Part shown: piece after piece, positions 39,513 through 50,853 of the stretch | Position numbering within the stretch: position 1 is the first letter of the stretch | Layout of the letters: each line of letters begins with the position of its first letter | Notes under the pieces: generated by a model | What the model saw: only the letters and a program-made list of their open reading frames with translations | Told to the model about the DNA's origin: nothing | Database searches by the model: none | Made by a program: the position numbers and the translations under genes | From: Hemicordylus capensis | Taxonomy: Eukaryota; Chordata; Lepidosauria; Squamata; Cordylidae | Direction of reading: 5' to 3' | DNA: 64,000 nt | Assembly (NCBI RefSeq): GCF_027244095.1 | Contig: NC_069660.1 | Location: forward strand, 282,804,863 to 282,868,862

Positions 39513-39590
39513 ACTGGTGGGGGGTGGTATCTTGGGGGGTATCTGGGGTGGGTGGTACTGGATGGGGGGGTGGTATCTTGGTATCTTCCC
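39513..39590 (+). repeat. G-rich minisatellite-like tract
   Basis: Repeats of GGTGGTATCTTGG and GGGGGTATCTGGGG with many G runs of three or more. It meets simple G-quadruplex composition rules. Confidence 0.8.
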
Positions 39591-39649
39591 CAATACACGA
39601 AGGCTATTCTTGCAATCAAAATCAGGGGCAGAGGAGACCTGGGGGTATC

Positions 39650-39845
39650 CTCAATTGGTCCCTCTCCTCCTCCTTTCCCCCTTCCCCTTCCCACTCCCCC
39701 CCTTTTCCATCCCACCTCTCCCTCCCTTCTCCTTCTCACCTCTCCCTCCCTTTCCCCTCCCCTCTCCCTCTCTCCCCTCTCCATATCCCCCTCCCTTCCC
39801 TACCCCTACCCCTTCCCTCTCCCTTCCCTCTCCCCCTCCCTGTTT
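39650..39845 (+). repeat. Homopyrimidine tract
   Basis: About 190 bp of almost pure C/T (CTCCTCC, CCCTTCC and CCCTCTCCC units). ORFs in all frames here are composition artefacts. Confidence 0.95.
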
Positions 39846-39882
39846 CCCACAGTGGTCCACCAGATGCTGCTGGAAGCCACAG

Positions 39883-39945
39883 GCAGGAGTTGAGGGCGTG
39901 CCCTCAATACAGTTGAGCTGAATACAGGAGTTGAGGGCGTGCCCT
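39883..39945 (+). repeat. Direct repeat CAGGAGTTGAGGGCGTGCCC
   Basis: A unit of about 22 bp occurs at about 39,883-39,905 and about 39,925-39,947. GAGGGCGTGCCCTC is itself nearly palindromic. Confidence 0.85.
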
Positions 39946-40062
39946 CTTCCGTCCAAGGTCGGGGAATCCTTTCGATGGTGGCTTTCTCCGGCACTGGAGA
40001 GGGGTATTCCTCTTGATACTACACTACAGGTTGTGGTTACAACAGATGTGAGCCTATCTGTG

Positions 40063-40290
40063 GAGAGCCAACATGGTGTAGTGGTTAGAGTGCTGGACAG
40101 GACCGCGGAGACCCGAGTTCAAATCCCCATTCAGCCATGAAACTAGCTGGGTGACTCTGGGCCTGTCACTTCTCTCTCAGCCTAACCTACTTCACAGGGT
40201 TGTTGTGAAAGAGAAACTCAAGTATGTAGTACAACGCTCTGGGCTCCTTGGAGGAAGAGCGGGATATAAATGTAATAATAATAATAATAA
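40063..40290 (+). mobile_element. tRNA-derived CORE/MIR-like SINE, full copy, with (TAA)n tail
   Basis: GGTGTAGTGGTTAGAGTGC (A box) and CCCGAGTTCAAATCCCC (B box), then GGTGACTCTGGGCC, CTCTCAGCCTAACC, GGGTTGTTGTGAAAG and the tail GAGCGGGATATAAATG with (TAA)n. The R4/Dong element begins in this tail. Confidence 0.8.
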
Positions 40291-43200
40291 TATTGCCACT
40301 GTTGCTGAACTGTTTCAAAATCAAAACCAGGCAACCTCCCCTTTGCCTTCACCTCAAAAACCCAAATGCCATTTAACAGAAAAGCAACAAGAACTAAAGC
40401 AAAAAATAACTGAGCACATGAACCAAACAACCACCAGGGTTTGACTTCCAGCTCTAAAAACAGTTGCCAAAAAACAACTTGCTCAGGCATTAAAAGATGT
40501 CAATGCTGCACTTGCAGAAATAACAACCAATCATTTGCAAGAAACAAACCAACTAATGTACAGTGCAACAACAATAACAACACAAGAGCTCGGATATAAG
40601 ATCAGTGGACCTGTAAGAAAAGAAAGTAGTACATCACCTAAATGGAAGATTAGATTATAAAATAAAATCTCCAGGCTTAGATCAGATGCTAGTAAATTGA
40701 TAGATATGAAAGACAAGAAGCTGAAGAATGAAAACACCAAACAGTATCTGATCCAAAAATACCACCTAGATTCAAGGAGAATTAGAGAAGTCCTGGAAAT
40801 AATAAAGCAGCAAATAACAGCAGTGTCAAAGAAGATTAGCAGATATGAAGCCAGAATTACATAACACAGGCAGAATCTCCAATTCCAGTCAAATCAGAGA
40901 CGTTTCTATCAAAGCATAGAAGGAGAAACTGCAAGACACGTAGAAACACCAAATAAAGAAGAAAGTGCAATTCTGGCGGAAATTATGGGACAATCCAATA
41001 GACTATAATAAAAAAGCAGGCTGGATGAAAGAGGTCAAAAAATCTAACACCAGAATTAATAAGTGAACACCATAACATAATATAACATAATAACATAACA
41101 TAATAACACCATAACATAATAACACCAGAATTAATAAGTGAAAGAGCAAAGAAAATTAAAAATTGGACTGTTCCAGGCAACGACGAACTTCATGGCTTTT
41201 GGCTTAAACACCTAACAAGCCTTCATAAACAACTATCAAAACAGTTCAATCACATTTTGCAAGGAGGTGATATTGAACAATGGCTAACAACTGGGAAAAC
41301 TCATCTCATCATGAAAGACCCAGCAAAAGGTGCGGTTCCAAGTAATTATAGACCAATAACCTGCCTGCCAATCATGTCCAAATTATTAACTGGAATAATA
41401 GCAGATGAAGTCATGCAACACTTATTAACTAACAAACAGCTTCCAGTTGAACAGAAAGGAAATTGCCCGAACACCAGAAGCACAAAAGACCAGCTGCTGA
41501 TTGATAAAATGATTTTAGAAAATTGCAAGAGAAGAAAAACCAATCTAAGTGTTGCATGGATTGACTACAAGAAAGCCTTTGATTCATTGCCTCACACATG
41601 GATACTAAAATGTTTAGAAACAACTGGTGTCAGCAAAAACATTCAGATATTTATTAAAAAAGCAATGAGCATGTGGAGTACACAGTTAACAATCAATGGT
41701 GAGACACTTGGACAGGTTAGCATTAGAAGAGGCATTTTCCAAGGGGACTCATTATCCCCTCTGTTGTTTGTAATCACCATGACCCCACTTTCACAAATAC
41801 TAAATAAAACAGGCCTCAGATACCAAACATCTAAAACATCAAGTCAAATCAACCATCTGCTGTACATGGACGATCTGAAGTCGTATGGAAGGTCCCAGTC
41901 AGAAATCGAATCACTGCTAAACACTGTCCATATATTCAGTAGCGATATAGCAATGGAGTTTGGACTAGACAAGTGTGCTGCATTAATAATGAACAGAGGG
42001 AAAATAACAAAAACAGAAGGAATAGAACTGCCCAATGGAAGCAAGATCAAGAACCTGGAAGAGAAAGAACATTACAAATACTTGGGCATTCTCCAGGCTG
42101 ATAACATTGCACATGCTGAAGTTAAAAGAAAAATTGGCAGCGAATATATCAGGAGAGTTAGAAAAATCCTCAAGTCCAAACTCAATGGCGGGAACACCAT
42201 ACAAGCCATAAACACCTGGGCTATACCTGTTATCAGATACACTGCAGGAATAATAGACTGGACCCAGGCAGAGCTAGAGACGCTAGATCGTAAGACCAGG
42301 AAAATCATGACCATCAATCATGCTCTGCACCCCCGCAGTGATGTTGATAGGCTATACCTCCCTCGCAGCTCAGGTGGAAGAGGAATGCTGCAAGTCCATC
42401 AAACAGTAGAGGAGGAGAAAAGAGGCCTTGAAGAATATATCAAGGACAGTGAAGAAGATGCACTTCAAATGGTCAAGAACAAGAAACTATTCAACACCAA
42501 TGAAACAAAGCAGGCCTACAAGAAAGAAGAAGTCAAGAACTGAGCAGAAAAATGGAAAAATAAGCCCCTGCATGGTCAATATTTGCACAATATAACTGGA
42601 AAATCAGACATCACCAAGACCTGGCAATGGCTTAAGAATGGCAACTTGAAGAAAGAAACAGAGGGTTTAATACTGGCTGCACAAGAACAGGCACTAAGAA
42701 CAAATGCAATAAGAGCAAAAGTAGAAAAATCCACAACAAACAGCAAGTGCCGCCTTTGTAAAGAAGCAGATGAAACAGTGGACTACCTAATCAGCTGTTG
42801 TAAAAAGATTGCACAGACTGACTACAAACAAAGGCATGACAAGGTAGCAGGGATGATACACTGGAACATCTGCAAAAAATAAAAGCTACCTGTAGCCAAA
42901 AATTGGTGGGACCATAAAATTGAAAAAGTTGAAGAAAATGAAGATGTAAAAATATTATGGGACTTCCGACTACAAACAGACAAACATCTGCCACACAATA
43001 CACCAGATATAACTGTAGTCGAGAAGAAAGAAAAACAAGTTAAAATAATCGACATAGCAATACCAGGGGATAGCAGAATAGAAGAAAAAGAAATAGAAAA
43101 AAATCACCAAATGCAAAGATCTACAAAGGGAAATTGAAAGGCTGTGGCAGAAAAAGACCAAAATAATCCCAGTGGTAATTGGCGCCCTAGGTGCAGTTCC

Positions 43201-43424
43201 AAAAGACCTTGAAGAGCACCTCAACACCATAGGGGCCACAGAAATCACCATCAGCCAATTACAAAAAGCAGCTTTACTGGGAACAGCCTATATTCTGCAA
43301 CGATATCTATAACAACAGCAACAACATTGACAATAAAATTCTGGCATCCCAGGTCCTTGGGAAGGACTTGATGTCTGGATAAAACAAACCAGTCAATAAC
43401 AACTATCTGACTGTGTAAACAAGA
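40291..43424 (+). mobile_element. R4/Dong-clade LINE, 5'-truncated, in a TAA repeat
   Basis: The single-ORF protein of the R4/Dong clade (R2 superfamily) is recognisable. An N-terminal part (EQQ-like ELKQKITEHMNQTTTR) lies at about 40,380-40,440. The reverse transcriptase is open for 428 codons (41,257-42,543), with NYRPITCLPIMSKLLTGI, FQGDSLSPLLFV and the catalytic YMDD at about 41,860. After an in-frame TGA come the zinc finger CRLCKEADETVDYLISCC and a PD-(D/E)XK-type endonuclease (PDITVVEKKEKQVKIIDIAI). The frame is broken upstream of 41,257, at 42,541 and near 43,130. Both sides are TAA repeats, the target type known for Dong. Confidence 0.88.
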
Positions 43425-43512
43425 AATAATAATATCATCTGGTCGGGGGGCACACTGTCTCGATCACCATGCTCAAGGAATATGGCTGGAAGAGGATCTC
43501 CAGTTCAATATC

Positions 43513-43863
43513 CCCACTGCTAACTCATTACGATTCTAATTGCCCTTCTGGCAAGGACAAGGTTCTTTTCCTGGTTGCTGCTAAGTCAGAGTATGCTTAC
43601 AGGAGGGTAGCAAAGTTTTTATTCATAGCAAGCAAGATTCAGTTTAGAATGATTGAGGCACCATATGCCGGGTTGTGTACTTCAGATTAACTGGTTCTGT
43701 TTGAATGAAATTAGCTATGTATACAGTATCTGAAGGTATTAATGTTTTATGTATTTTATGTTTTATGTATTTTATCTATTTTATGTATTTACTCCTGTTG
43801 TTTCTTTTTCCTTTGGTATTTATGCTGGCCTTGGGCTGAAATAAACCAATACATACATACATA
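43513..43863 (+). mobile_element. LINE 3' fragment nested in the DIRS fossil
   Basis: Flanked by an exact 12-bp target duplication CAGTTCAATATC (43,501-43,512 and 43,864-43,875). It ends GGCCTTGGGCTGAAATAAAC with (ATAC)n, like the LINE at 53,523. A 5'-truncated insertion of 351 bp. Confidence 0.8.
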
Positions 43864-44125
43864 CAGTTCAATATCAGTTGGCTAGCATTGAAGGCCATAC
43901 ACCCAGCTCTGTTACAGTTCCAGGGGCTAATTCAGAACCGTCATGTCTTGGTCAGAACGGACAGTGTGACAGCCAAGGCCCATGTACACCATCAAGGCGG
44001 CACGAGGTCACGAGTGCTTATGTAGGAGGCTGATCGCTTTCTGGCCTGGGCAAAGCTGAACCTGAAGTCCATAGCGGCTGAACACCTGAGCGTGGAGGAT
44101 AATCTCCAGGCAGACTGGCTAAGCT

Positions 44126-45740
44126 GTTGTAGGCGGCCTGGTAGAAATCATAAATGCTTCTCTGAGGGAGGGCAGGATGCCTCCTTGTCTTAAGGAGGCA
44201 ATTATTAGACCTTTTCTGAAGAAGCCTGCACTAGATCCCTCAGAGTTGAGCAATTATAGGCCTGTCTCTAACCTCCTGTGGCTGGGCAAGGTAATTGAGA
44301 GGGTGGTGGCTTCTCAGCTCCAGACGGTCTTGGAGGAAACTGATTATCTAGACCCATTTCAAACTGGCTTTCGGGCGGGCTATGGCGTGAAGACTGCATT
44401 GGTCAGCCTGATGGATGATCTCCAATTGGGAATTGACAGAGGAAGTGTGACTCTGTTGGTCCTCTTGGATCTCTCAGCAGCTTTTGATTCTATCAACCAT
44501 AGTATCCTTCTGGAGCGTCTGAGGGTGTTGGGGATGGGAGGCACTGTTTTACAGTGGTTCCGCTCCTACCTCTCGGACAGGTTCCAGATGGTGTCGATTG
44601 GAGATTGTTGCGCCTCAAAATCTGAGCTTAAGTATGGTGTCCCTCAAGGCTCCATACTCTCTCCAATGCTTTTTAACATCTACATGAAACCGCTGGGAGA
44701 GATCATCAGGGGATTTGGAGGGGGGTGTTATCAGTACACTGATGACACCCAGTTCTACTTCTCCATGTCAGCTTCTTCAGGAGTTGGCATATCCTCCCTA
44801 AATGCCTGCCTGGAAGCAGTAATGGGCTGGGTGAGAGAGAATAAACTGAAGCTGAATCCAGATAAGCTGGAGGTAGGTACTTATTGTGCAGGGTCAGAAC
44901 TCCAGAGATGATTTTGATCTACCTGTTCTGGATGGGGTCACACACCCCAAAAGGAACAGGTTCTCAGTCTGGGAGTACTCCTGGATCCACACCTCTCCTT
45001 GGTTTCTCAGGTTGAGGTGGTGGTCAGGGGTGCTTTCTATCAGCTTTGGCTGATACACCAGCTGCACCTGTTTCTCGAGATCAATGACCTCAAAACAGTG
45101 GTACATTTGTTGGTAACCTCCAGACCTGACTTCTGTAATGCTCTCTACGTGGGGCTGCCTTTGTACGTAGTCCAGAAACTTCAGTTGGTTCAGAATGCGG
45201 CAGCCAGGTTGGTCTCTGGGTCATCTCGGAGGGACCACATTACTCCTTTGCTGATGGAGTTACACTGGGTACCGATAGGTTTCTGGGCAAAATACAAAGT
45301 GCTTGTCATAACTTATAAAGCCCTAAATGGCTTAGGTCCGGGGTATTTAAGAGAGTGTCTTCTTCGCTACGAACCCCACCACTCATTGAGGTCATCTGAG
45401 TAGGTCCATCTCCAGTTACCACCAACTCGTTTGGTAGCTACAGAGAGACGGGCCTTTTCGGTCACTGCTCTGAGATTGTGGAATGCGCTCCCTGCTGAGT
45501 TATGATCCTCCCAATCTCTGGCTATTTTTAAAAAACATCTGAAAACCCTTTTTTTTACCCAAGCCTTCTCAGGTTTTTAATTAAAACATACTGTTTGTTA
45601 ATTTTATGGTTTTTAAATTATTGTATTGTTTAAACTTGTATATGTGTTATATGTTTTACTGTTTTAACTTTTTATGTGTTTTAATTGTTGTTAGCCGCCC
45701 AGAGACATAAGTTTGGGTGGGGTATTAATTAAATAATTAG
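44126..45740 (+). mobile_element. L2-group LINE nested in the DIRS fossil
   Basis: Reverse transcriptase: LKKPALDPSELSNYRPVSNL, FQTGFRAGYGVKTALVSLMD, LLVLLDLSAAFDSINHS, YGVPQGSILSPMLFNIYMKP and QYTDDTQFYFS (first Ala of YADD replaced by Thr). The C-terminal part is in another frame after about 44,885 (VTSRPDFCNALYVGLPLY; LVQNAAARLV). The 3' end is TTAGCCGCCCAGAGACATAAG with ATTAAATAATTA. 5'-truncated. Confidence 0.85.
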
Positions 45741-46885
45741 GCTCCTCCCCTTAGCTATAGATTTCTCACTTGGGATTTAAATAAGCTTTTAAATACCTTG
45801 ACCAAGGCTCCATTTGAACCTCTCAGTTCTATTTCTTTGAGGTATTTGTCATTCAAGGTTTTATTCTTAGTGGCGATCACCTCTTCTGGGAGGGTCTTGG
45901 AGTTGGCTGCCCTCTCAGTGAGAGATGAGTTGTGTATTTTTCAAAAAAGTGTCAGTTGTTTTAAAGTTGGATCCTACCTTCTTGCCGAAGGTCAATTCTA
46001 TTTTCCACAGAAGCCAGGAAGTGGTGTTACCTGTTCCAAGCCCACGCATCCTAAGGAATGTGTATGGCATAAGTTGGATGTGTGAAGGGCTTTTAGAAAT
46101 TATACCCACCAAATTCAGTCTTTGAGGAAAACGGACTCTTCCTTTGTTTCTTTTCAAGCAGCCTCCCTCAGGACCAAAGCTTCTAAATTGTTTCTGGCCT
46201 GGTGGCTTAGGGCTACTATAGCCTTGGCTTATGAGACACTGAACCTACCTGTGCCCAGAGGTCTCATGGTGCATTCGACAAGAAGTGCAGCTGCATCGGC
46301 ATCTTTCTCAGCAAGAGCTGCCCTGGAGGAGATTTGTGAAGCGGCCGCATGGAGTTTTGTTTCTCCTTTTGTGAGACACTATAAGATTTCTTCCTTCTAG
46401 GATCCGCAGGCAGTGGTTGGAAGGTCAATTCTGCCGTGGGTTGTCTAGGCATCCGCACCCCGCCCTTGATTTCATTCAGCTTGGGTACGTCCCGTCAAGT
46501 TAGGATGCCCTCCCCATTCCTCGGGAAAAGAACCATTGGTAGACTTACCGTGAATTGTTCTTTTTCGAGGTATGGGGAGGGCATCTTGCCCTCCCACAGA
46601 TGCTGGGAAAGGAACTCCCAAGGTTCAAGATTGTGCTATCCCTATTCTTTCTCTTCCTTTGGAGGTCTCTGGATTGTCCCTGGTTGACCTTTCTTCTGTT
46701 CTTGTTCATTCTGTTTCTCCGGTGGTTGAAGCCAGAGTTTGTTCTCCAGTGTGGGGCTACAGTTTTTTCGCTTGCAGTCCCGGAACTGGGTTGGGTGTGG
46801 CTGCGCAGCATAGTATAGACAGATCTGAAATCTGATTGGCCCGGTCTTGAAGCATGAGAAGGCTGACAACCCGTCACGTTAGGAT

Positions 46886-47400
46886 TAGGGATGTGCACAA
46901 AACCGGTTTGCCCAGTTCGGTTTGAATTCGAACCAGCTTCAAACCAGGAGGGGGTGGTTCAGTTTTGGTTTTGCTCAAACACACACCCCCGGTTCGGTTT
47001 GAACCAGTTTGAACCTCCAAAAGCGGGTGGGATGGTATCTGGCACCCATGAGTACCTGCCACCCAAAGCAATCAGACACTCGTACAAACAACCACCCAAA
47101 CCCCGAAGCAATCAGACATCCCTACGATTTTTTATGAATATTTGAAATATTTTTAATTATTTTTCTCATAGGGTATAATGGGACTCAAACCAGCCCATTA
47201 TCCCCTATTGTGGAGCACCTAGGGGCACAAAGGTGGGGTGGGTAGTAGGCACCCAGGGGTGCCTGCCACCCACAAAACCCCAAGGCAATCGGACACTCCT
47301 CCGATTATTGGTGAATTTTAAAAATATTTTTGAATTCCTCATAGAGAATAACGAGGATTACAGCAAATGTATAGCTTCACGCCGGGTGGGGGAGGGGTGA
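46886..47400 (+). mobile_element. hAT-type MITE, TAGGGATGTGC family, left end with expanded interior
   Basis: TAGGGATGTGCACAAAACCGG after GTTAGGAT. The interior has two copies of a CTGCCACCC, CAATCAGACA and CCCTACGATT/CTCCGATTATT block (about 47,050-47,150 and 47,265-47,345). A right end with the matching 8-bp duplication was not found, so it is truncated or continues into the palindrome at 47,513. Confidence 0.55.
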
Positions 47401-47512
47401 ACTAGAGCGGAGTGTGGTGGATGGTAGTTCCCAAGGTGGGCAAGGAAGCTATCAGAATTATTTGAAAGGAATTGGGCATAGGGCTGATTTTTAAGTGATT
47501 TTTGAAGTTTAT

Positions 47513-47946
47513 GTGTCTTTAAGGTTAGCAAGTGAGAGTAGATTCATGGTTTGTCATTGAAAATCTTATATGCTACTAAAGAATCTACACTCAGAACACC
47601 TCATAAACAACAAAACCCAGTACCCCATGGGTCAGCAACCCATGGGGGTGGTGGCACCCTCGCTCTGGGCCACCCCAGCACCCCCCAAGTGCACTTATGG
47701 GGCTGCTGAAACCTCCATTCCTCCCTAGGGAGAAAAACCTTAAATCCACTTGTGGGGTGCTGGGGTGGCCCAGAGTGAGTGGTGGTCTAGTGCAAAGAGG
47801 GTGCCCACCACCCCCATGGGTTGCTAACCCATGAAGTACTGGGTTTTGTGGTTTCTGAGGTGTTCTGAGTGTATATTCTTTGGTAGCATATAAGATTTTC
47901 AGTGACAAACCATGAATCCACTCTCATTTGCTAACCTTAAAGACAC
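47513..47946. mobile_element. Long palindromic element, arms of about 180-195 bp
   Basis: GTGTCTTTAAGGTTAGCAA, then TTCATGGTTTGTCA, ATATGCTAC and CAGAACACCTCA, with ACCCATGGGGGTGGTG, occur in inverted order in the right arm, with only a few mismatches and one indel of about 15 bases. Weaker symmetry continues outward to about 47,420 and 48,005. No ORF. Confidence 0.8.
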
Positions 47947-48005
47947 ACTAAGCAAAACTTCTCCAGATAGCCTTTTTTTGCCTGTCACCATTGGCTAGTC
48001 TGAGA

Positions 48006-49717
48006 TTTGGCTACCCAAAACAGTGACAGGTGATGTGGTGAAAGGAAAGGGGGATCTTTAATGAAATTTGCAGGCCTCCTCCCAGTCAAACAAATCATGT
48101 TAGCCCCACAACATCTAAACAGACTAGCAAATGGTAAAGCTGCTGTGAATAGTGCATAGTGAAAGGTGACCCTAAGTTAAGGGGCACCCCAGCCAGGATC
48201 CTGTCATAGCGCTGAAAGGGGTGTGAGGATGCAGCTGTTTGCAGAGGCCAAAATCCTTGCATTGCGCAAACTGGAACAGAGCACCCTTCACATGCCAAGC
48301 AAGGGAGATGCGACTTTTTTTTGGACCTGTCCTGGCATGAAACAAGGCACAGACTAGTCACACAGAGACAAGCCACACGGGATGGATGAGTGTTGCAGAG
48401 AACGAAAGGGAGGTCGATGTTCCTGTGCTGTGGCCTGGTTCTTTCCTGTCCCACCTCTGCAGCTTCAGCTAGAGGGAGCGTGGGCTGGAAGAGGTCACGA
48501 GCAGACCAGATTCCTACATCCAGGCAACCCTCCAGAGAGCCCAGGATAGAATCCGCAAGGCAAGCTCTGTGCTAGGCAAGGGGCTTCTCTGCCCTCTTTT
48601 ACTGCAGTTAGAACTGGGAGTGGGACTTCTTGGGGTGTGGCACTCACAGACCCACCCATTATCCCAAGAAGTAGAGCGGAAGAAATCCAAGTCAATTTAT
48701 TGTTTGCGTTTTAATTAAATCTGAATAAATCTGCATATTTGAAAACATATTCTCAAGGAAAAACAAAGTCTCTTTCTGCTCTTAGAGGGACACATTTGTT
48801 GCAGCAGGCCTCTTAGAAGAGGGTTTCCTTGTGCTTCTTACACCATAGGGAATGCCTCTCAGATAGCAGTTGCTGTCTACACTTTTTATTGCCCCTTTGA
48901 TTTAAAAAAAATGTCTGCCTGCCCAATTAATCCAGAGCTTGCCCTTGGTTCATCAAAGCCCTTTTCACTGATTTTGTAGGAAGTCCTACAAAAAATGTAG
49001 ATGGGGGTTCCATCCTTGTACACTTTCTGTCGGCAACTTAATTTTTTTTGTGCTTTGGGAAGGCTTCTTGAACAATATTGCAAGCCGCCTGAGATGAGCT
49101 TGGCTTTCAGAGGGGCTTCTTGTTGCTGTCCGCTTTTGCAGGAGTGTTAATTGTAGCTCCGTCTTGTCATATGGTTCTCTTGAATCCACACTCCTTCTCC
49201 CAGCCTGGGAGCAACAGGCAAGCAGAACAAAAAACCCCAGAGGCCTGCCAGCCACACTCCCCACCCCACCCCACCCTTCAGATTCTGGCCGTATAAAACT
49301 GACTGCACTTCAACAGAAGGAAAAGAGTCAGTTTTGCTTGTTATGCAACACTTTCATTACACGTGACTACAAAGACTGGATTCTGTGATTCATTCTGGGA
49401 TTCTTTCCACCCCCACTTAGAAACACCTCATTGAATTTCAGTGAGCATGTCAAAGTGCAACCCATCCCCAAGCCAGCACACCCACAAATGAGGAGACGGG
49501 AGGGTCCCTTTTGCGGGTCCATTGTGTTTCCTCCCCATTTCCCAACCTGCCTTCAGGCTCCTTCCCTCAAAGGATGGCCACCTACCAGTGGCAGAGATGC
49601 CTCAAAGGTCATTCGGGAGTAGCTGGGCTCCGTTCGGACCGTCTTTAGTTTCTAAAATGCCCCCTGTGCTTTATATAGTTCTCTGCTAAAGACAACTGGT
49701 CTTCCATTAACTTTTCA
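48006..49717. other. Intergenic, nothing recognised
   Basis: No gene or repeat family noticed. CCCCACCCCACCC repeats at about 49,260. Confidence 0.4.
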
Positions 49718-49903
49718 TCATTGCATCTGGAAGCTCTGGGTTCAAATTCCCGCTCAGCCGGCCATACAACTCACAGGGTGATTTGGGATCAGTTATTCTT
49801 ACTCAGCCTAACCTACCTCACAAGGTTGTTGTGAGACTAAAATACCTGTAGGCAATGGACCCTGAGATTCTTGGGGAAGGGCGGAATAAAAAAAATTATT
49901 AAA
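49718..49903 (+). mobile_element. tRNA-derived CORE/MIR-like SINE
   Basis: GGGTTCAAATTCCCGCTC (B box), then CTCAGCCTAACCTACCTC and AAGGTTGTTGTGAGACTAAA, and the tail GGGGAAGGGCGGAATAAAAA. The 5' third is worn. Confidence 0.65.
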
Positions 49904-50439
49904 TACATTTTTAAAAAGCAACAACAAATAATCCAGATCTCCTCCACCGCTATCTTTCCCATCCAGTCCAGAATTATTTGCTTCTCCTATTACCTTTTTG
50001 TATTTGGGTTTTTTCACCCTCCCCCCCCCCAATGATCTTTCCTACTCAAAGTAAAAACAGCTCGATCCGATGCGCTTTTATAATTTGGAAGTCACTCTTC
50101 AACCGAATTCCAAAGTAATAAACTGCTCATCGCGTTGCAGTCCAAAAAAGAGACTTGATTATGTTTGGCAATAATTTGGAAAAATCTGTGCCAAACAGAA
50201 GTGTCTGCTGTGGAACGCAAAAAGCAAGTGGAAGCGCATCTTCATCTTCTAAGAGTTCCTCAGATCTCCAGCGGGTTGCGATTCTCCTGTCCTGATGGAA
50301 ATCAGGTGTCCTCGGCCGCCTTCTCCTGCAGTCTTTCTCTGGCTGTTCTGCCCCTTCCTTTGCCTTGGCACCGTCTCGGTCGCTGCCTAAGGCCCCTCTC
50401 TTGTCCCCGGGCCTGCCTGTGCCTCCTCCCTCTGGTTGC

Positions 50440-50853
50440 CACGTCCCTGTTGGAAGGAGCCAATGGGCGGGCTCCCTCAGGTGTGTCTTACCTGCACCAC
50501 GTGGGGGAGGAGGGAGTGGGCAGGTACAGCCACATCCCAAAACAGCCCAGCCTGCAGCCATTGCGTGCCTCCTAGGGGTGTAACCCTCTTGTGCTTCGGA
50601 ATTGGCTCCCATGCAATTAAGACTACAGAAAAGGGCCACACCGGGCATGCGCCTCTCCCCTAAGAGCAGGTCTAGGGTCGGGAGGGAGCGCTAGGTGGCT
50701 GGAGGTGTAGGTTGGGGAAGGGTGCGCTTTTCCTGCACAGGACGGAGAGGGCTTGGGGAGGTGGGGGGTGGTGGTGCTGCTGCTGCTTCTGGGCAAAGTG
50801 CGGTGAAGGTCGTTTCTCCCCCCACTCCCTGTGTGGGGCTCATCCTGGTCATC
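50440..50853 (+). promoter_or_regulatory. ESRP1: ESRP1 promoter and 5' UTR region
   Basis: GC-rich sequence just upstream of the ATG. CCAAT at 50,460-50,464 runs straight into a GC box GGGCGG (50,465-50,470). E2-box cores CAGGTG/CAGGTA lie at 50,478, 50,489 (reverse) and 50,521, and a CACGTG E-box at 50,498. ESRP1 is known to be repressed by ZEB1/ZEB2 and SNAI factors through E2 boxes during EMT, so the cluster is a plausible control site. The start of transcription is not visible directly; I infer about 50,550-50,800. No TATA box is seen. Confidence 0.6.

Larger units (their letters stand above)
43443..46885 (+). mobile_element. DIRS-type tyrosine-recombinase retroelement, fossil with nested LINEs
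   Basis: Parts in order: an RNase H domain in two pieces (up to 43,512 and about 43,876-44,125, with the motif VLVRTDSVTAKAH), a tyrosine recombinase region (about 45,745-46,400, with HSTRSAAASASFSARAAL), and a terminal region with short repeats (about 46,400-46,885; CCCGTCAAGTTAGGAT near 46,492 and a near copy at about 46,871). The reverse transcriptase and 5' end are missing. Two LINE pieces sit inside it (43,513-43,863 and 44,126-45,740) and a hAT MITE begins in its right terminal repeat. It is broken, with several breaks besides the insertions. Moderately old. Confidence 0.8.

Noticed and set aside
39422-39956. Several overlapping ORFs of 100-164 codons on both strands
   Set aside because: They lie over the G-rich and homopyrimidine tracts; composition alone keeps the frames open.
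50127-50648. Minus ORF of 173 codons over the ESRP1 promoter
   Set aside because: Low-complexity, CpG-driven composition, no recognised family and no splice partner.
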